Shown one piece after another: positions 34,464 through 43,497 of a stretch of DNA of 61,810 nucleotides. This stretch comes from an uncultured Dorea sp. (lineage in GTDB: Bacteria; Bacillota; Clostridia; Lachnospirales; Lachnospiraceae), in the NCBI GenBank assembly GCA_910589275.1, contig CAJUTH010000020.1, forward strand, positions 1 through 61,810, in the 5' to 3' direction. Every line of letters begins with the position of its first letter. Position 1 is the stretch's first letter. The notes under the pieces are model-generated. The model had not been told where the DNA came from. It saw only the letters and a list, made by a program, of their open reading frames with translations, and did not search any database. Made by a program: the position numbers and the translations under genes.

Positions 34464-36824
34464 ATGGGCAAGCAGGTAGTGAAGGTATCTGTCCGCAATC
34501 TGGTGGAATTTGTTTTAAGGAGCGGTGATATTGACAACCGAATAGCGGCGAAGGATAAGGATGCCATGCAGCTTGGTGCGAAGCTTCACCGGAAGATTCA
34601 GCGGCGGATGGGCGCTTTTTACCATCCGGAGGTTACCCTGCACCATGTGGAGGAATTTGACCGGTTCAGCATTCAGGTGGAGGGCCGGACAGACGGGATT
34701 ATGATGGAGGATACGGTCTGTATTGACGAGATCAAAGGGATTTTTATGGAACTTAAGTATCTGACGGAGCCGATTCCCGTACATCTGGCACAGGCAAAGT
34801 GTTATGCCTGCATCTATGCCGTGCAGCAGGGATTGGATGTGATCGGCGTTCAGTTGACTTACTGCCATATGGAGACGGAAGAGGTGAAACGGTTCAGGCA
34901 GGAGTATGAAAGGCGGGAGCTTGAGGAGTGGTTTTACGGACTGCTTCTTGAGTACCGGAAATGGGCGGCGTTTGAGACAGAGTGGAGGGAGATACGCAAT
35001 CAGTCGATTCGGAATATCGAATTTCCCTATGCATACCGAAAAGGCCAGAAGGAGCTGGCCGCTTCTGTTTACAGGACGATCCTGCGGAAGAAAAAGCTGT
35101 TTATCCAAGCGCCTACAGGGACCGGCAAGACCATAGCTACAGTGTTCCCGGCGGTGAAGGCTGTGGGGGAAGAGCTTGGGGAGAAGGTATTTTACCTAAC
35201 GGCGAAGACCATTACCAGAACGGCTGCCAGTCAGGCTTTTGCGCTGATGAGGGAACAGGGGCTTCAGTACAAGGTAATTACGCTGACGGCCAAGGAGAAG
35301 ATCTGCTTCTGCGAAAAGGCGGAGTGCAATCCGGATTACTGTCCTTATGCGAAGGGGCATTATGACCGGGTAAACGACGCGGTTTATGAATTGATTACAA
35401 ACAGGGACGATATGAGCCGGCAGGTTCTAGAGGAGCAGGCGCGGGCATGGAAGGTGTGTCCTTTTGAACTGAGCCTCGACGTCTCTTTGTGGATGGATGG
35501 GATCATCTGTGATTATAATTACGTATTTGATCCGAACGCCCATTTAAAGAGGTTCTTCGGGGAGGGTGTGAAGGGCAGCTACCTGTTTTTGATTGATGAG
35601 GCTCACAATCTGGTGGAGCGGGGAAGGGAGATGTACAGCGCCTCCCTTTACAAAGAGGATATCCTGCGGGTGAGACGGCAGGTGAAAGCGCTGGATAAGC
35701 GGCTTGCAAAGCGGCTGGAGGAATGCAATAAACAGATGCTGGAGCTGAAGCGGGAGTGCGAAGGGATCACGGTAATGAACAGCGCAGCACACATTTACTT
35801 GAAGCTTCTTGCGGTGATGGCAGATCTGGAGCGCTTTTTGGAAGAATTTCAAGAGAACGCTGTGAGGGAGGCGGCGCTGGAGTTGTACTTTGAAGTGAGG
35901 ACGTTTATCAGTGTGTATGAGAAGCTGGATGAGAATTATACGATTTACGCCGAGCTTGCAGAAGACGGAAGATTTTTGGTACGGTTATTCTGCGTGAATC
36001 CCGCAGTCAATTTGAAGGAATATCTGGAGAAGGGTAACAGCACGGTGTTCTTTTCAGCGACTATGCTTCCGATCCACTATTACAAGGAACTTCTCAGCAC
36101 AGAGAAGGACGATTATGCGGTATACGCGGAGACTGCATTTTCGGAAGATCAGAAGCTTTTGCTTCAGGGAACGGATGTCAGTTCTAAGTATTCTCTCCGC
36201 GGGGAAAAGATGTACCGCAGATATGCAGAATATCTCTATAAGACGGCAACGGTGAAGCCGGGCAATTATATGGCGTTTTTTCCTTCCTATCATTTTTTGG
36301 AGCAGGTATATGAAGCGTTTTTGGAGCTTGGAGAAGAGAAGGGGGAAGAGGAGAGGGTTCATTGCTTGGTGCAGGCTCCGTACATGTCGGAGGAGGCCAG
36401 GGAGATTTTTCTGGAAGGCTTCGAGGAGGAACGAGAAGGGAGCCTGATGGGATTCTGCGTGATGGGAGGTATTTTTTCAGAAGGCATCGACCTTGCCAAT
36501 GAACGGCTGATTGGCGCGGTGATCGTGGGTACCGGCCTGCCGCAGGTGTGCAGGGAGCGGGAGCTTTTGAAGGAATATTTTGACGGCAGGGGCGTGAACG
36601 GGTTTGATTATGCCTATGTGTATCCGGGGATGAACAAGGTGCAGCAGTCGGCGGGGCGGGTCATCCGGACGGAGGAGGACAGGGGCGTGATCTTGCTCTT
36701 GGATGAACGGTTTGCAGAGAGAAGATACAGAAATACCTTTCCGCGGGAGTGGAGCAGCATCGGTTTATGCAATATCCAGACAATAGAAGCAAAGCTTCAG
36801 GAGTTCTGGAGCGGCTTGAAATAA
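34464..36824 (+). CDS. RecB/Cas4-like nuclease fused to a Rad3/XPD-type helicase
   Basis: The 786-residue protein begins with a PD-(D/E)xK nuclease domain: His42 in GAKLHRKIQ, Asp77, Glu89-Ile-Lys91 and the Gln110-x3-Tyr114 motif. It continues as a superfamily 2 helicase of the DinG/Rad3 type: Walker A APTGTGKT (216-223), a cysteine group (281, 283, 288, 293, 332) in the place of the Rad3 iron-sulfur cluster, DEAH box 378-381 and motif VI QSAGRVIR near 728. A 5'-3' helicase with an attached nuclease fits repair of damaged or blocked DNA. It follows the SOS-controlled radical SAM/DUF4130 pair. Its end overlaps the convergent LysR gene by 28 bp. Confidence 0.9.
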   Translation: MGKQVVKVSVRNLVEFVLRSGDIDNRIAAKDKDAMQLGAKLHRKIQRRMGAFYHPEVTLHHVEEFDRFSIQVEGRTDGIMMEDTVCIDEIKGIFMELKYLTEPIPVHLAQAKCYACIYAVQQGLDVIGVQLTYCHMETEEVKRFRQEYERRELEEWFYGLLLEYRKWAAFETEWREIRNQSIRNIEFPYAYRKGQKELAASVYRTILRKKKLFIQAPTGTGKTIATVFPAVKAVGEELGEKVFYLTAKTITRTAASQAFALMREQGLQYKVITLTAKEKICFCEKAECNPDYCPYAKGHYDRVNDAVYELITNRDDMSRQVLEEQARAWKVCPFELSLDVSLWMDGIICDYNYVFDPNAHLKRFFGEGVKGSYLFLIDEAHNLVERGREMYSASLYKEDILRVRRQVKALDKRLAKRLEECNKQMLELKRECEGITVMNSAAHIYLKLLAVMADLERFLEEFQENAVREAALELYFEVRTFISVYEKLDENYTIYAELAEDGRFLVRLFCVNPAVNLKEYLEKGNSTVFFSATMLPIHYYKELLSTEKDDYAVYAETAFSEDQKLLLQGTDVSSKYSLRGEKMYRRYAEYLYKTATVKPGNYMAFFPSYHFLEQVYEAFLELGEEKGEEERVHCLVQAPYMSEEAREIFLEGFEEEREGSLMGFCVMGGIFSEGIDLANERLIGAVIVGTGLPQVCRERELLKEYFDGRGVNGFDYAYVYPGMNKVQQSAGRVIRTEEDRGVILLLDERFAERRYRNTFPREWSSIGLCNIQTIEAKLQEFWSGLK

Positions 36825-37687
36825 TTCAGAAATTCATTTACGGCGGGCGAAACAGGCAGTTTCCTATTGTATACAACCGCCAGTTCCCTTGCAGGGAGGG
36901 TTTCCCTTGTCTTTACAATAAACAGGGTATCTGGCTGGCCGGGAAGACAGTAATCGGGAACAAATGCGATTCCAAGGCCGATCCGGGCAAGATCAATCAG
37001 CAGGTCGTTGCTGCTTAGTTCTGCCTCCGGAACCAGTTCAAGGGCATGCTGCTGGAAGATACTGTGGAGAAATTCGCTGGTGGTGCTTTTTTTATTCAGC
37101 ATAAGAAGCGGATATTCCGACAGCTCAGCCAGAGATAGCCGCTTGTTTTTTAAATGGGCGAAAGACTGGTTCGCTACAAATACGTCCTGAAACTGCTTGA
37201 TGCTTCGGATGGACCACAGGTGGTTTAAGTACGCGTTGGGGTGATTGACGACGATAAAATCAGCCTGTCCGTTCCTAAGAAGTTCTGTGCACTGGATGGA
37301 GGTTGCGTTGATTACCTTGATGTGCACGCCCGGAAAAGCCTGATGGAAACGTTCAATGTAAGGGACGAGAAAGTATCGGCAGATGGTGTCGCTTGCGCCG
37401 ATCCGCAACTGCCCGCCGGTGGAGGCGGAGTCTAGAAGTCTTGCTTCCCCACGGCGGATCAGGCTGACGGCCGGTTCGATATGCCGGAGCAGAATCTCGC
37501 CCTCGGCAGTTAGGCGCACCCGCTTGGTGCTGCGGATAAATAAAGTCCGGGACAGCCTGCTTTCAAGAGTCTTGATGGACTGGCTGACCGCAGACTGGGA
37601 AATGTAGAGCTTTTTGGAAGCCTCCGAAAAGCTTAGGGTCGTTGCTACATGGTAAAAGACTTTATATAATTCATAATTGATATCCAT
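36797..37687 (-). CDS. LysR family transcriptional regulator
   Basis: The 296-residue regulator has the N-terminal winged helix (about 1-60; FHYVATTLSFSEASKKLYISQSAVSQSIKTLE) and a LysR substrate-binding domain. It resembles the CysL/YofA-type regulators. No divergent target gene is adjacent: 300 bp of repeat-rich DNA separates it from the DUF1461 gene. The co-inducer is unknown. It is convergent with, and overlaps, the helicase gene. Confidence 0.92.
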   Translation of the reverse strand: MDINYELYKVFYHVATTLSFSEASKKLYISQSAVSQSIKTLESRLSRTLFIRSTKRVRLTAEGEILLRHIEPAVSLIRRGEARLLDSASTGGQLRIGASDTICRYFLVPYIERFHQAFPGVHIKVINATSIQCTELLRNGQADFIVVNHPNAYLNHLWSIRSIKQFQDVFVANQSFAHLKNKRLSLAELSEYPLLMLNKKSTTSEFLHSIFQQHALELVPEAELSSNDLLIDLARIGLGIAFVPDYCLPGQPDTLFIVKTRETLPARELAVVYNRKLPVSPAVNEFLNYFKPLQNS

Positions 37688-37801
37688 AATAAGACGCCTC
37701 GCTTTAGCCGGTTAGTTTGTTACTGTTCATTCCGTTTACAGTAACCACCGTTTCATGGATATTATAAAGGAAAATAAAATAGATGACAATGGAAGATTTA
37801 C

Positions 37802-37965
37802 GTTATTGTTCACACAGTACTTTGCATTCACTGCGACGCGAGAGCTAGTCCTTTAGGGCAAAGTACGTAAGTAAGTGATTCAGGTGTGAGCAAATCCCAT
37901 TCGCGAAGCGAATTTATAATGGATTTGCGAAAGTTACTGTGAACGAAGTGAACAGTAACAGAATA
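37802..37965. repeat. Nested palindromic element between lysR and a DUF1461 gene
   Basis: The 301-bp gap is largely a set of nested inverted repeats. GTTATTGTTCAC near 37802 pairs with GTGAACAGTAAC near 37955 (11 of 12). Inside, GTACTTTGC pairs with GCAAAGTAC, and TCACAC with GTGTGA. A second hairpin joins GCAAATCC with GGATTTGC around 37889-37929, itself enclosing ATTCGC/GCGAAT. A final hairpin GTTACTGT/ACAGTAAC closes the element. No ORF is supported. Confidence 0.7.
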
Positions 37966-37988
37966 AAAAACAGGGAGGGCGTAATGTC

Positions 37989-38699
37989 ATGATGAAGAAA
38001 AGGCGGAGGATAGAGAACGCCGTGGCGGTGGCCGCGATGACTATCTTGATCATAGCGCTTTTGCTTTCCAGCTTCCAGATCGCAATTTATGGAGATCCGG
38101 ATTATCGTTTTTACGAGAAAGAGTATCAGAAATATCAGGTAGCGGAAAGCCTTTCTATGGAGATAGAAGATATTATGGATGTGACGGAAAAGATGATGGC
38201 GTACCTGATCGGGGAGAGAGAAGAGCTGTCTGTAATCACGCAGGTGGACGGAAAAGAGCTGGATTTTTTTAACGAGCAGGACCGATTTCATATGGGAGAG
38301 GTGAAAGAGCTGTTTCTTGGCGGCTTAAGGCTGAGGAATTATTTATTTGCAGCAGCGGTGCTTCTCATCGTTCTTTTGATTCTATGGAAGACAGATATGG
38401 GAAGGGTTCTGCCAAGGGCATATTTTGCATCGCTGGGAGTATTTGGGGCTTTGACGGTGATACTCGGGTGTTTATTTGTGTCAGACTTCAATAAGTATTT
38501 TACCATATTTCATGAGATATTTTTTGATAATGACTTGTGGATTTTCGATCCGGCCAAGGATTATATGATCCGCATGCTGCCGGAAGGCTTTTTCTTCGAT
38601 TTTGTTATCCGCATCGGGGGATTCTTTATTGGAGAACTGACGCTTCTTGGCATACTGGCCGGCGGATGGATAGTTTATGGCAGGCGGAAGAAATCCTAG
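37989..38699 (+). CDS. TIGR01906/DUF1461 integral membrane protein
   Basis: The 236-residue protein has an N-terminal helix (about 10-32), an external region with IYGDPDYRFYEKEY and EDIMDVTEKMMAYLIGEREEL, and three further helices. These segments identify the DUF1461 (TIGR01906) family of Firmicutes membrane proteins, whose function is unknown. GGGAGG lies about 10 bp before the ATG; a second ATG follows immediately. It appears monocistronic. Confidence 0.82.
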   Translation: MMKKRRRIENAVAVAAMTILIIALLLSSFQIAIYGDPDYRFYEKEYQKYQVAESLSMEIEDIMDVTEKMMAYLIGEREELSVITQVDGKELDFFNEQDRFHMGEVKELFLGGLRLRNYLFAAAVLLIVLLILWKTDMGRVLPRAYFASLGVFGALTVILGCLFVSDFNKYFTIFHEIFFDNDLWIFDPAKDYMIRMLPEGFFFDFVIRIGGFFIGELTLLGILAGGWIVYGRRKKS

Positions 38700-38872
38700 T
38701 GGGATGGAGTGAGCCTAGCATGAGAAACCATTTTTAAAAATTAGGTCAGCTTATGAAAGAATTTAGATTTATTAATTACAGTTATAACAGGAATCATGTT
38801 ATGATAGAGAGAACAAAGGGCATGATGTTATAAGCGTGCAAACCAGTCAACCAAACAGATGGAGGAAGTTTT

Positions 38873-41800
38873 ATGAGCAGTGTAAAGCGGGTATTTGTTG
38901 AGAAGAAGCCAGAGTACGCCATTCAGGCGAAGGAGCTGCTGCATGAGATGCAGGGGTATTTAGGGATCCGTGATGTGGAGAGCGTACGCGTTTTGATCCG
39001 TTATGATGTGGAGAATCTTTCAGAGGAGACGTTTGAGAAAGCCTGCAGCGGTATTTTTTCAGAACCTCCGGTGGATATCCTGTGGAGGGAGGAGGTTCCG
39101 GCTGCGCCGGGGGACAGTATCTTTTCGGTAGAGTATCTGCCGGGACAGTTTGACCAGAGGGCGGATTCCGCGGAGCAGTGCGTCCAGTTCATCAGGGAGG
39201 ACGAGAATCCGGTGATCCGCACGGCGGTAACCTATGTGATCCATGGGAAGAATGACTGCTGTATTTCTGCGGAAGAGCTTGCGGCCGTCAAAAAACACTG
39301 TATCAATCCGGTAGATTCAAGGGAAGCCGAAGAGGCGAAGCCGGATACGCTGGTGACGAAGTTTGACGAGCCAGAAGACGTTCTGATCTTCGACGGATTT
39401 CAGGATATGGAGGAGGGCAGGCTTAAGGAGCTGTACGATTCCCTTGGACTTGCCATGACCTTCCGGGATTTTCTCCATATTCAGAATTATTTTAAAAATG
39501 AGGAACACAGGGATCCTTCCATGACGGAGCTCCGTGTACTGGATACCTACTGGTCGGATCACTGCAGGCATACCACCTTTTCTACGGAGCTTAAGGAGGT
39601 TCGCTTTGGAGAGGGCGATTACAGAGAGGTGATCGAGGGAACCTACAAGAAGTACCTGGCGGACCATAGCGAGATTTTTAAAGGCAGGGAGGATAAGTTT
39701 GTCTGCCTGATGGATCTTGCGCTGATGGCGATGCGCAAGCTCAAGAAGGAAGGGAAGTTAACGGATCAGGAAGAGTCCGACGAGATCAACGCCTGCAGTA
39801 TCGTGGTTCCGGTGACCGTGGACGGTAAAGAGGAAGAGTGGCTGGTGAACTTTAAGAACGAGACCCACAACCATCCGACGGAGATTGAGCCCTTCGGAGG
39901 GGCGGCCACCTGCCTTGGGGGTGCAATCCGCGACCCATTGTCGGGCCGTACCTACGTGTATCAGGCTATGCGGGTGACCGGGGCGGCAGACCCCACCCGG
40001 TCTGTGAAGGAGACATTAAAGGGCAAGCTTCCACAGAAGAAGCTGGTGCGGGAGGCGGCCCACGGTTATAGTTCCTACGGCAATCAGATCGGGCTTGCAA
40101 CCGGTCTGGTCAAGGAGATCTATCACCCGGATTACGTGGCAAAGCGCATGGAGATCGGCGCGGTTTTAGGCGCCGCGCCCAGACGGGCAGTCATCCGGGA
40201 GACTTCCGATCCGGGAGATATCATCATTCTCCTTGGGGGACGCACCGGGCGGGACGGCTGCGGCGGAGCAACCGGTTCTTCTAAGGTGCATACGGAGGAA
40301 TCCACCACAACCTGCGGCGCGGAGGTGCAGAAGGGGAATCCGCCCACAGAGCGCAAGATTCAGAGACTGTTCCGCCGGGAAGAGGTGAGCAGGCTGATCA
40401 AGAAGTGCAACGACTTCGGCGCGGGCGGCGTATCCGTAGCCATCGGCGAGCTGGCGGACGGACTGAAGGTGGATCTGGACAAGGTTCCGAAGAAATATGC
40501 GGGTCTTGACGGAACAGAAATCGCCATTTCCGAATCACAGGAGCGTATGGCGGTCGTGGTTGACCCGAAGGATGTAGAAGAATTTATGGGATATGCAGCG
40601 GAGGAGAATCTGGAGGCGGTTTCGGTTGCCGTTGTGACGGAGAGCCCGAGGCTTGTGCTGTCATGGAGGGGAAAAGAGATCGTGAACCTTTCCCGGGCGT
40701 TCTTAGATACCAACGGAGCCCATCAGGAAACCACTGTGGCGGTGGATATTCCCAGCAGGGCGGACAGCGTTCTTGCGGCGCGTCCGGAGGCTTACGACGT
40801 GAAGGAGAAATGGCTGGATACGCTGCGCGACTTAAACGTCTGCTCCCAGAAAGGGCTGGTGGAGATGTTTGACGGTTCCATCGGGGCGGGTTCCGTATTC
40901 ATGCCTCATGGAGGAAAATATCAGCTTACAGAGACGCAGGCAATGGTGGCCAAGCTCCCGGTGTTAAAGGGAGACTGCGATACGGTTACCATGATGAGCT
41001 ACGGCTTTGACCCGTACCTGTCAAGCTGGAGCCCATACCACGGCGCGGCCTATGCGGTGACAGAATCTGTGGCCAAGATCGTAGCCGCCGGCGGCGATTA
41101 CCGGAAAATCCGGTTTACCTTCCAAGAGTATTTCCGGCGCATGACGGAGGATCCGCACAGATGGAGCCATCCTTTCAGCGCTCTTTTGGGAGCCTACAGC
41201 GCCCAGCTTGGGTTCGGCCTGCCCTCCATCGGAGGCAAGGACAGTATGTCGGGAACCTTTGAGGACATTGACGTGCCGCCCACGCTGGTATCCTTTGCCG
41301 TGGACGTGGCGAAGGAGAAGGATATCATCACGCCGGAACTGAAAGCTCCGGGCAGTAAGCTGGTATGGCTTCGCATTCCGAAGGATGAGAATGACCTGCC
41401 GGTTTATAAGGAAGTGATGGATCAGTATGGGAAATTCGCGGAGGATATCCGGAAGGGCAGGATTATTTCTGCGTATGTGCCGGACCGCCACGGCGTAATC
41501 GCTGCAGTCAGCAAGATGGCTTTTGGAAACGGTCTGGGAGTGAAGATCGAGCACAATCTGGATCCGAGGGATCTGTTCGCGCCCGCTTTCGGCGATCTGA
41601 TTGCCGAGGTTAGAGAGGGCCGGACAGGGGAGCTTGGCATTTCCTATACGGTGATCGGCGAGGTGACAGACGACGGAGTATTTGCTTATGGAAATACGGT
41701 CATTGAGATAGGGGAAGCGGTCCGTGCGTGGAAAGAGACCTTGGAGAAGGTGTTCAAGACGGATTCCGGCAGTCAGGACGGGCCTACGGCCTTTTTCGCT

Positions 41801-42682
41801 GCTGGGAAGTCCGAGGATGGTCAGGTGAAGGAGGATGGGTGTTTCCATGCCTCCAAGGTGCACATCTGTGAGCATAAGATTGCGCAGCCTACCGTGTTTA
41901 TTCCGGTATTTCCGGGTACGAACTGTGAGTATGACAGCGCTAGGGCCTTTGAGCGCGCCGGCGCGAAAGTGGTCACCAAGGTATTCCGAAACAGGAATGC
42001 AGAGGATATCAGGGATTCGGTAGCGGTATTTGAAAAAGCCATCGGCGGAGCGCAGATCATTATGTTCCCGGGCGGCTTCAGCGCCGGAGACGAGCCGGAC
42101 GGCTCGGCCAAGTTCTTTGCGACGGCCTTCCAGAATGCGAAGCTTAAGGAGGCGGTAGAGAAGCTCTTAAACGAGAGGGACGGACTGGCGCTAGGGATCT
42201 GCAACGGATTTCAGGCGCTGATCAAGCTGGGGCTTGTGCCGGGCGGCGCGGTGACCGGGCAGGACGCAGATTCCCCCACGCTGACCTACAACACCATCGG
42301 ACGCCATATTTCCAAGATGGTATATGTGAAAGTAGTGACCAATAAGTCCCCATGGCTTCAGAAGGCGGAGCTTGGCGGCGTGTATACCAATCCCGCGTCC
42401 CACGGCGAAGGCCGGTTTGTGGCAAATGAGAAATGGCTTGCAAAGCTTCTTGTAAACGGTCAGGTGGCGACTAGGTACTGCGATCCGGAGGGCAATATTA
42501 CCATGGACGAAGAGTGGAATATCAACGGATCTTACTGCGCCATTGAGGGAATTACCAGCCCGGACGGACGGGTGCTTGGCAAGATGGCCCATTCCGAGAG
42601 AAGGGGGCGGTCTGTGGCGGTCAATATTTACGGGGAGCAGGATCTGAAGATTTTTGAATCCGGCGTGGAATACTTTAGATAG
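38873..42682 (+). CDS. purL: Phosphoribosylformylglycinamidine synthase, single-chain
   Basis: This 1269-residue enzyme catalyses the ATP- and glutamine-dependent conversion of FGAR to FGAM in purine synthesis. It is the large form carrying everything in one chain: an N-terminal PurS-like region, the linker, two AIRS-type synthetase halves (for example TYWSDHCRHTTF and NFKNETHNHPTEIEPFGGAATCLGG) and a C-terminal class I glutaminase with the nucleophile in LGICNGFQALIKLG. Most Bacillus relatives use three separate subunits; the single-chain form is usual in Lachnospiraceae. No other pur gene is nearby. A GGAGGAAG site supports the start. Confidence 0.96.
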   Translation: MSSVKRVFVEKKPEYAIQAKELLHEMQGYLGIRDVESVRVLIRYDVENLSEETFEKACSGIFSEPPVDILWREEVPAAPGDSIFSVEYLPGQFDQRADSAEQCVQFIREDENPVIRTAVTYVIHGKNDCCISAEELAAVKKHCINPVDSREAEEAKPDTLVTKFDEPEDVLIFDGFQDMEEGRLKELYDSLGLAMTFRDFLHIQNYFKNEEHRDPSMTELRVLDTYWSDHCRHTTFSTELKEVRFGEGDYREVIEGTYKKYLADHSEIFKGREDKFVCLMDLALMAMRKLKKEGKLTDQEESDEINACSIVVPVTVDGKEEEWLVNFKNETHNHPTEIEPFGGAATCLGGAIRDPLSGRTYVYQAMRVTGAADPTRSVKETLKGKLPQKKLVREAAHGYSSYGNQIGLATGLVKEIYHPDYVAKRMEIGAVLGAAPRRAVIRETSDPGDIIILLGGRTGRDGCGGATGSSKVHTEESTTTCGAEVQKGNPPTERKIQRLFRREEVSRLIKKCNDFGAGGVSVAIGELADGLKVDLDKVPKKYAGLDGTEIAISESQERMAVVVDPKDVEEFMGYAAEENLEAVSVAVVTESPRLVLSWRGKEIVNLSRAFLDTNGAHQETTVAVDIPSRADSVLAARPEAYDVKEKWLDTLRDLNVCSQKGLVEMFDGSIGAGSVFMPHGGKYQLTETQAMVAKLPVLKGDCDTVTMMSYGFDPYLSSWSPYHGAAYAVTESVAKIVAAGGDYRKIRFTFQEYFRRMTEDPHRWSHPFSALLGAYSAQLGFGLPSIGGKDSMSGTFEDIDVPPTLVSFAVDVAKEKDIITPELKAPGSKLVWLRIPKDENDLPVYKEVMDQYGKFAEDIRKGRIISAYVPDRHGVIAAVSKMAFGNGLGVKIEHNLDPRDLFAPAFGDLIAEVREGRTGELGISYTVIGEVTDDGVFAYGNTVIEIGEAVRAWKETLEKVFKTDSGSQDGPTAFFAAGKSEDGQVKEDGCFHASKVHICEHKIAQPTVFIPVFPGTNCEYDSARAFERAGAKVVTKVFRNRNAEDIRDSVAVFEKAIGGAQIIMFPGGFSAGDEPDGSAKFFATAFQNAKLKEAVEKLLNERDGLALGICNGFQALIKLGLVPGGAVTGQDADSPTLTYNTIGRHISKMVYVKVVTNKSPWLQKAELGGVYTNPASHGEGRFVANEKWLAKLLVNGQVATRYCDPEGNITMDEEWNINGSYCAIEGITSPDGRVLGKMAHSERRGRSVAVNIYGEQDLKIFESGVEYFR

Positions 42683-42772
42683 CAGTTTCATGGAGCCGGC
42701 GGAGGTCTTTTTAAGAGGCCGGTACAGGATCGGATAACAGGCATGATACGGGAAATTAAATAAATATCTAAC

Positions 42773-42808
42773 AAAGTCTCCGGGAAGAACTGCTCCGGAG
42801 ACTTTATT
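42773..42808 (+). terminator. Terminator of purL
   Basis: A perfect 11-bp stem (42773-42783 with 42795-42805) and 11-base loop ends in TTTATTAT, 90 bp after the purL stop. Confidence 0.8.
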
Positions 42809-42876
42809 ATTGAGAAAATGCATGAATAATCAGCGAAACTTCTATAGAAAACGCTCGTGAAAACAGCGTGTTTTTA

Positions 42877-42905
42877 TTGAAATTTATGCATGTTTAAGTT
42901 AAAAT
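42877..42905 (+). promoter_or_regulatory. Promoter of the TRAP transporter operon
   Basis: TTGAAA (42877-42882), a 17-bp spacer and TAAAAT (42900-42905) end 44 bp before the dctQ-like start. A small hairpin (about 42848-42875) lies just upstream. Confidence 0.6.
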
Positions 42906-42949
42906 AATGGGGTGTGAAATTATTAACAGAACGTTAAGGAGGAAAAGGG

Positions 42950-43495
42950 ATGAAAGTTATCAAGTGGCTGAACAATTATTTTGAAGAAACAGTCCTTGCG
43001 GCGCTTTTGTTTGTCATGATGATGATCATGGGAATCCAAGTAACTGCAAGGTATGCCCTTGGGAATTCACTGTCATGGTCGGAAGAGATTACACGGTTTT
43101 GCTTTATATGGACAGGTTTCCTGAGCATCAGCTTCTGCATTAAGAACAGTGCGGATATTAAGATCGAACAGTTTATCGACCTGTTTGAGAAGATTGCGGA
43201 CGGCAGGGTCAAGATCCTATTTAAAACCTTTGTAAATGTGGTGGAATTTATCCTGTTTGCCTACCTTCTTCCGTTTGCCTACCACTATGTGCATTCCGCG
43301 TATCTCAGCCAGGCCACCAGTCCGGCCTGCGGGATCCCAATGTGGACGGTGCAGAGTATTACCCTGATCAGTTTTGTGATGTGTGAATTCCGCATCATCC
43401 AGAAATTTTTGAAGCATGTGAGACAGTTTATGGGAAAAGAGCCGGTGCCTTGGAGGGACGGTCTGAAAGAAGACAATGGAAGGGAAGGTGAGTAA
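42950..43495 (+). CDS. TRAP transporter small permease (DctQ type)
   Basis: The 181-residue membrane protein has four helices and the DctQ motif region VTARYALGNSLSWSEEITRFCFIWTGFLS. With the large permease and binding protein it forms a sodium-driven importer for organic acids. The gene ends 2 bp before the large permease start. GGAGG lies upstream of the ATG. Confidence 0.9.
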   Translation: MKVIKWLNNYFEETVLAALLFVMMMIMGIQVTARYALGNSLSWSEEITRFCFIWTGFLSISFCIKNSADIKIEQFIDLFEKIADGRVKILFKTFVNVVEFILFAYLLPFAYHYVHSAYLSQATSPACGIPMWTVQSITLISFVMCEFRIIQKFLKHVRQFMGKEPVPWRDGLKEDNGREGE

Positions 43496-43497
43496 TC

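Noticed and set aside
34464..36824. CRISPR-associated Cas4 or Cas3
   Set aside because: The nuclease motifs are Cas4-like, but the helicase is Rad3/DinG type, and no repeats or other cas genes are present.
41021..41875. 284-codon minus-strand frame inside purL
   Set aside because: Antisense shadow of the PurL coding sequence, with no family resemblance.
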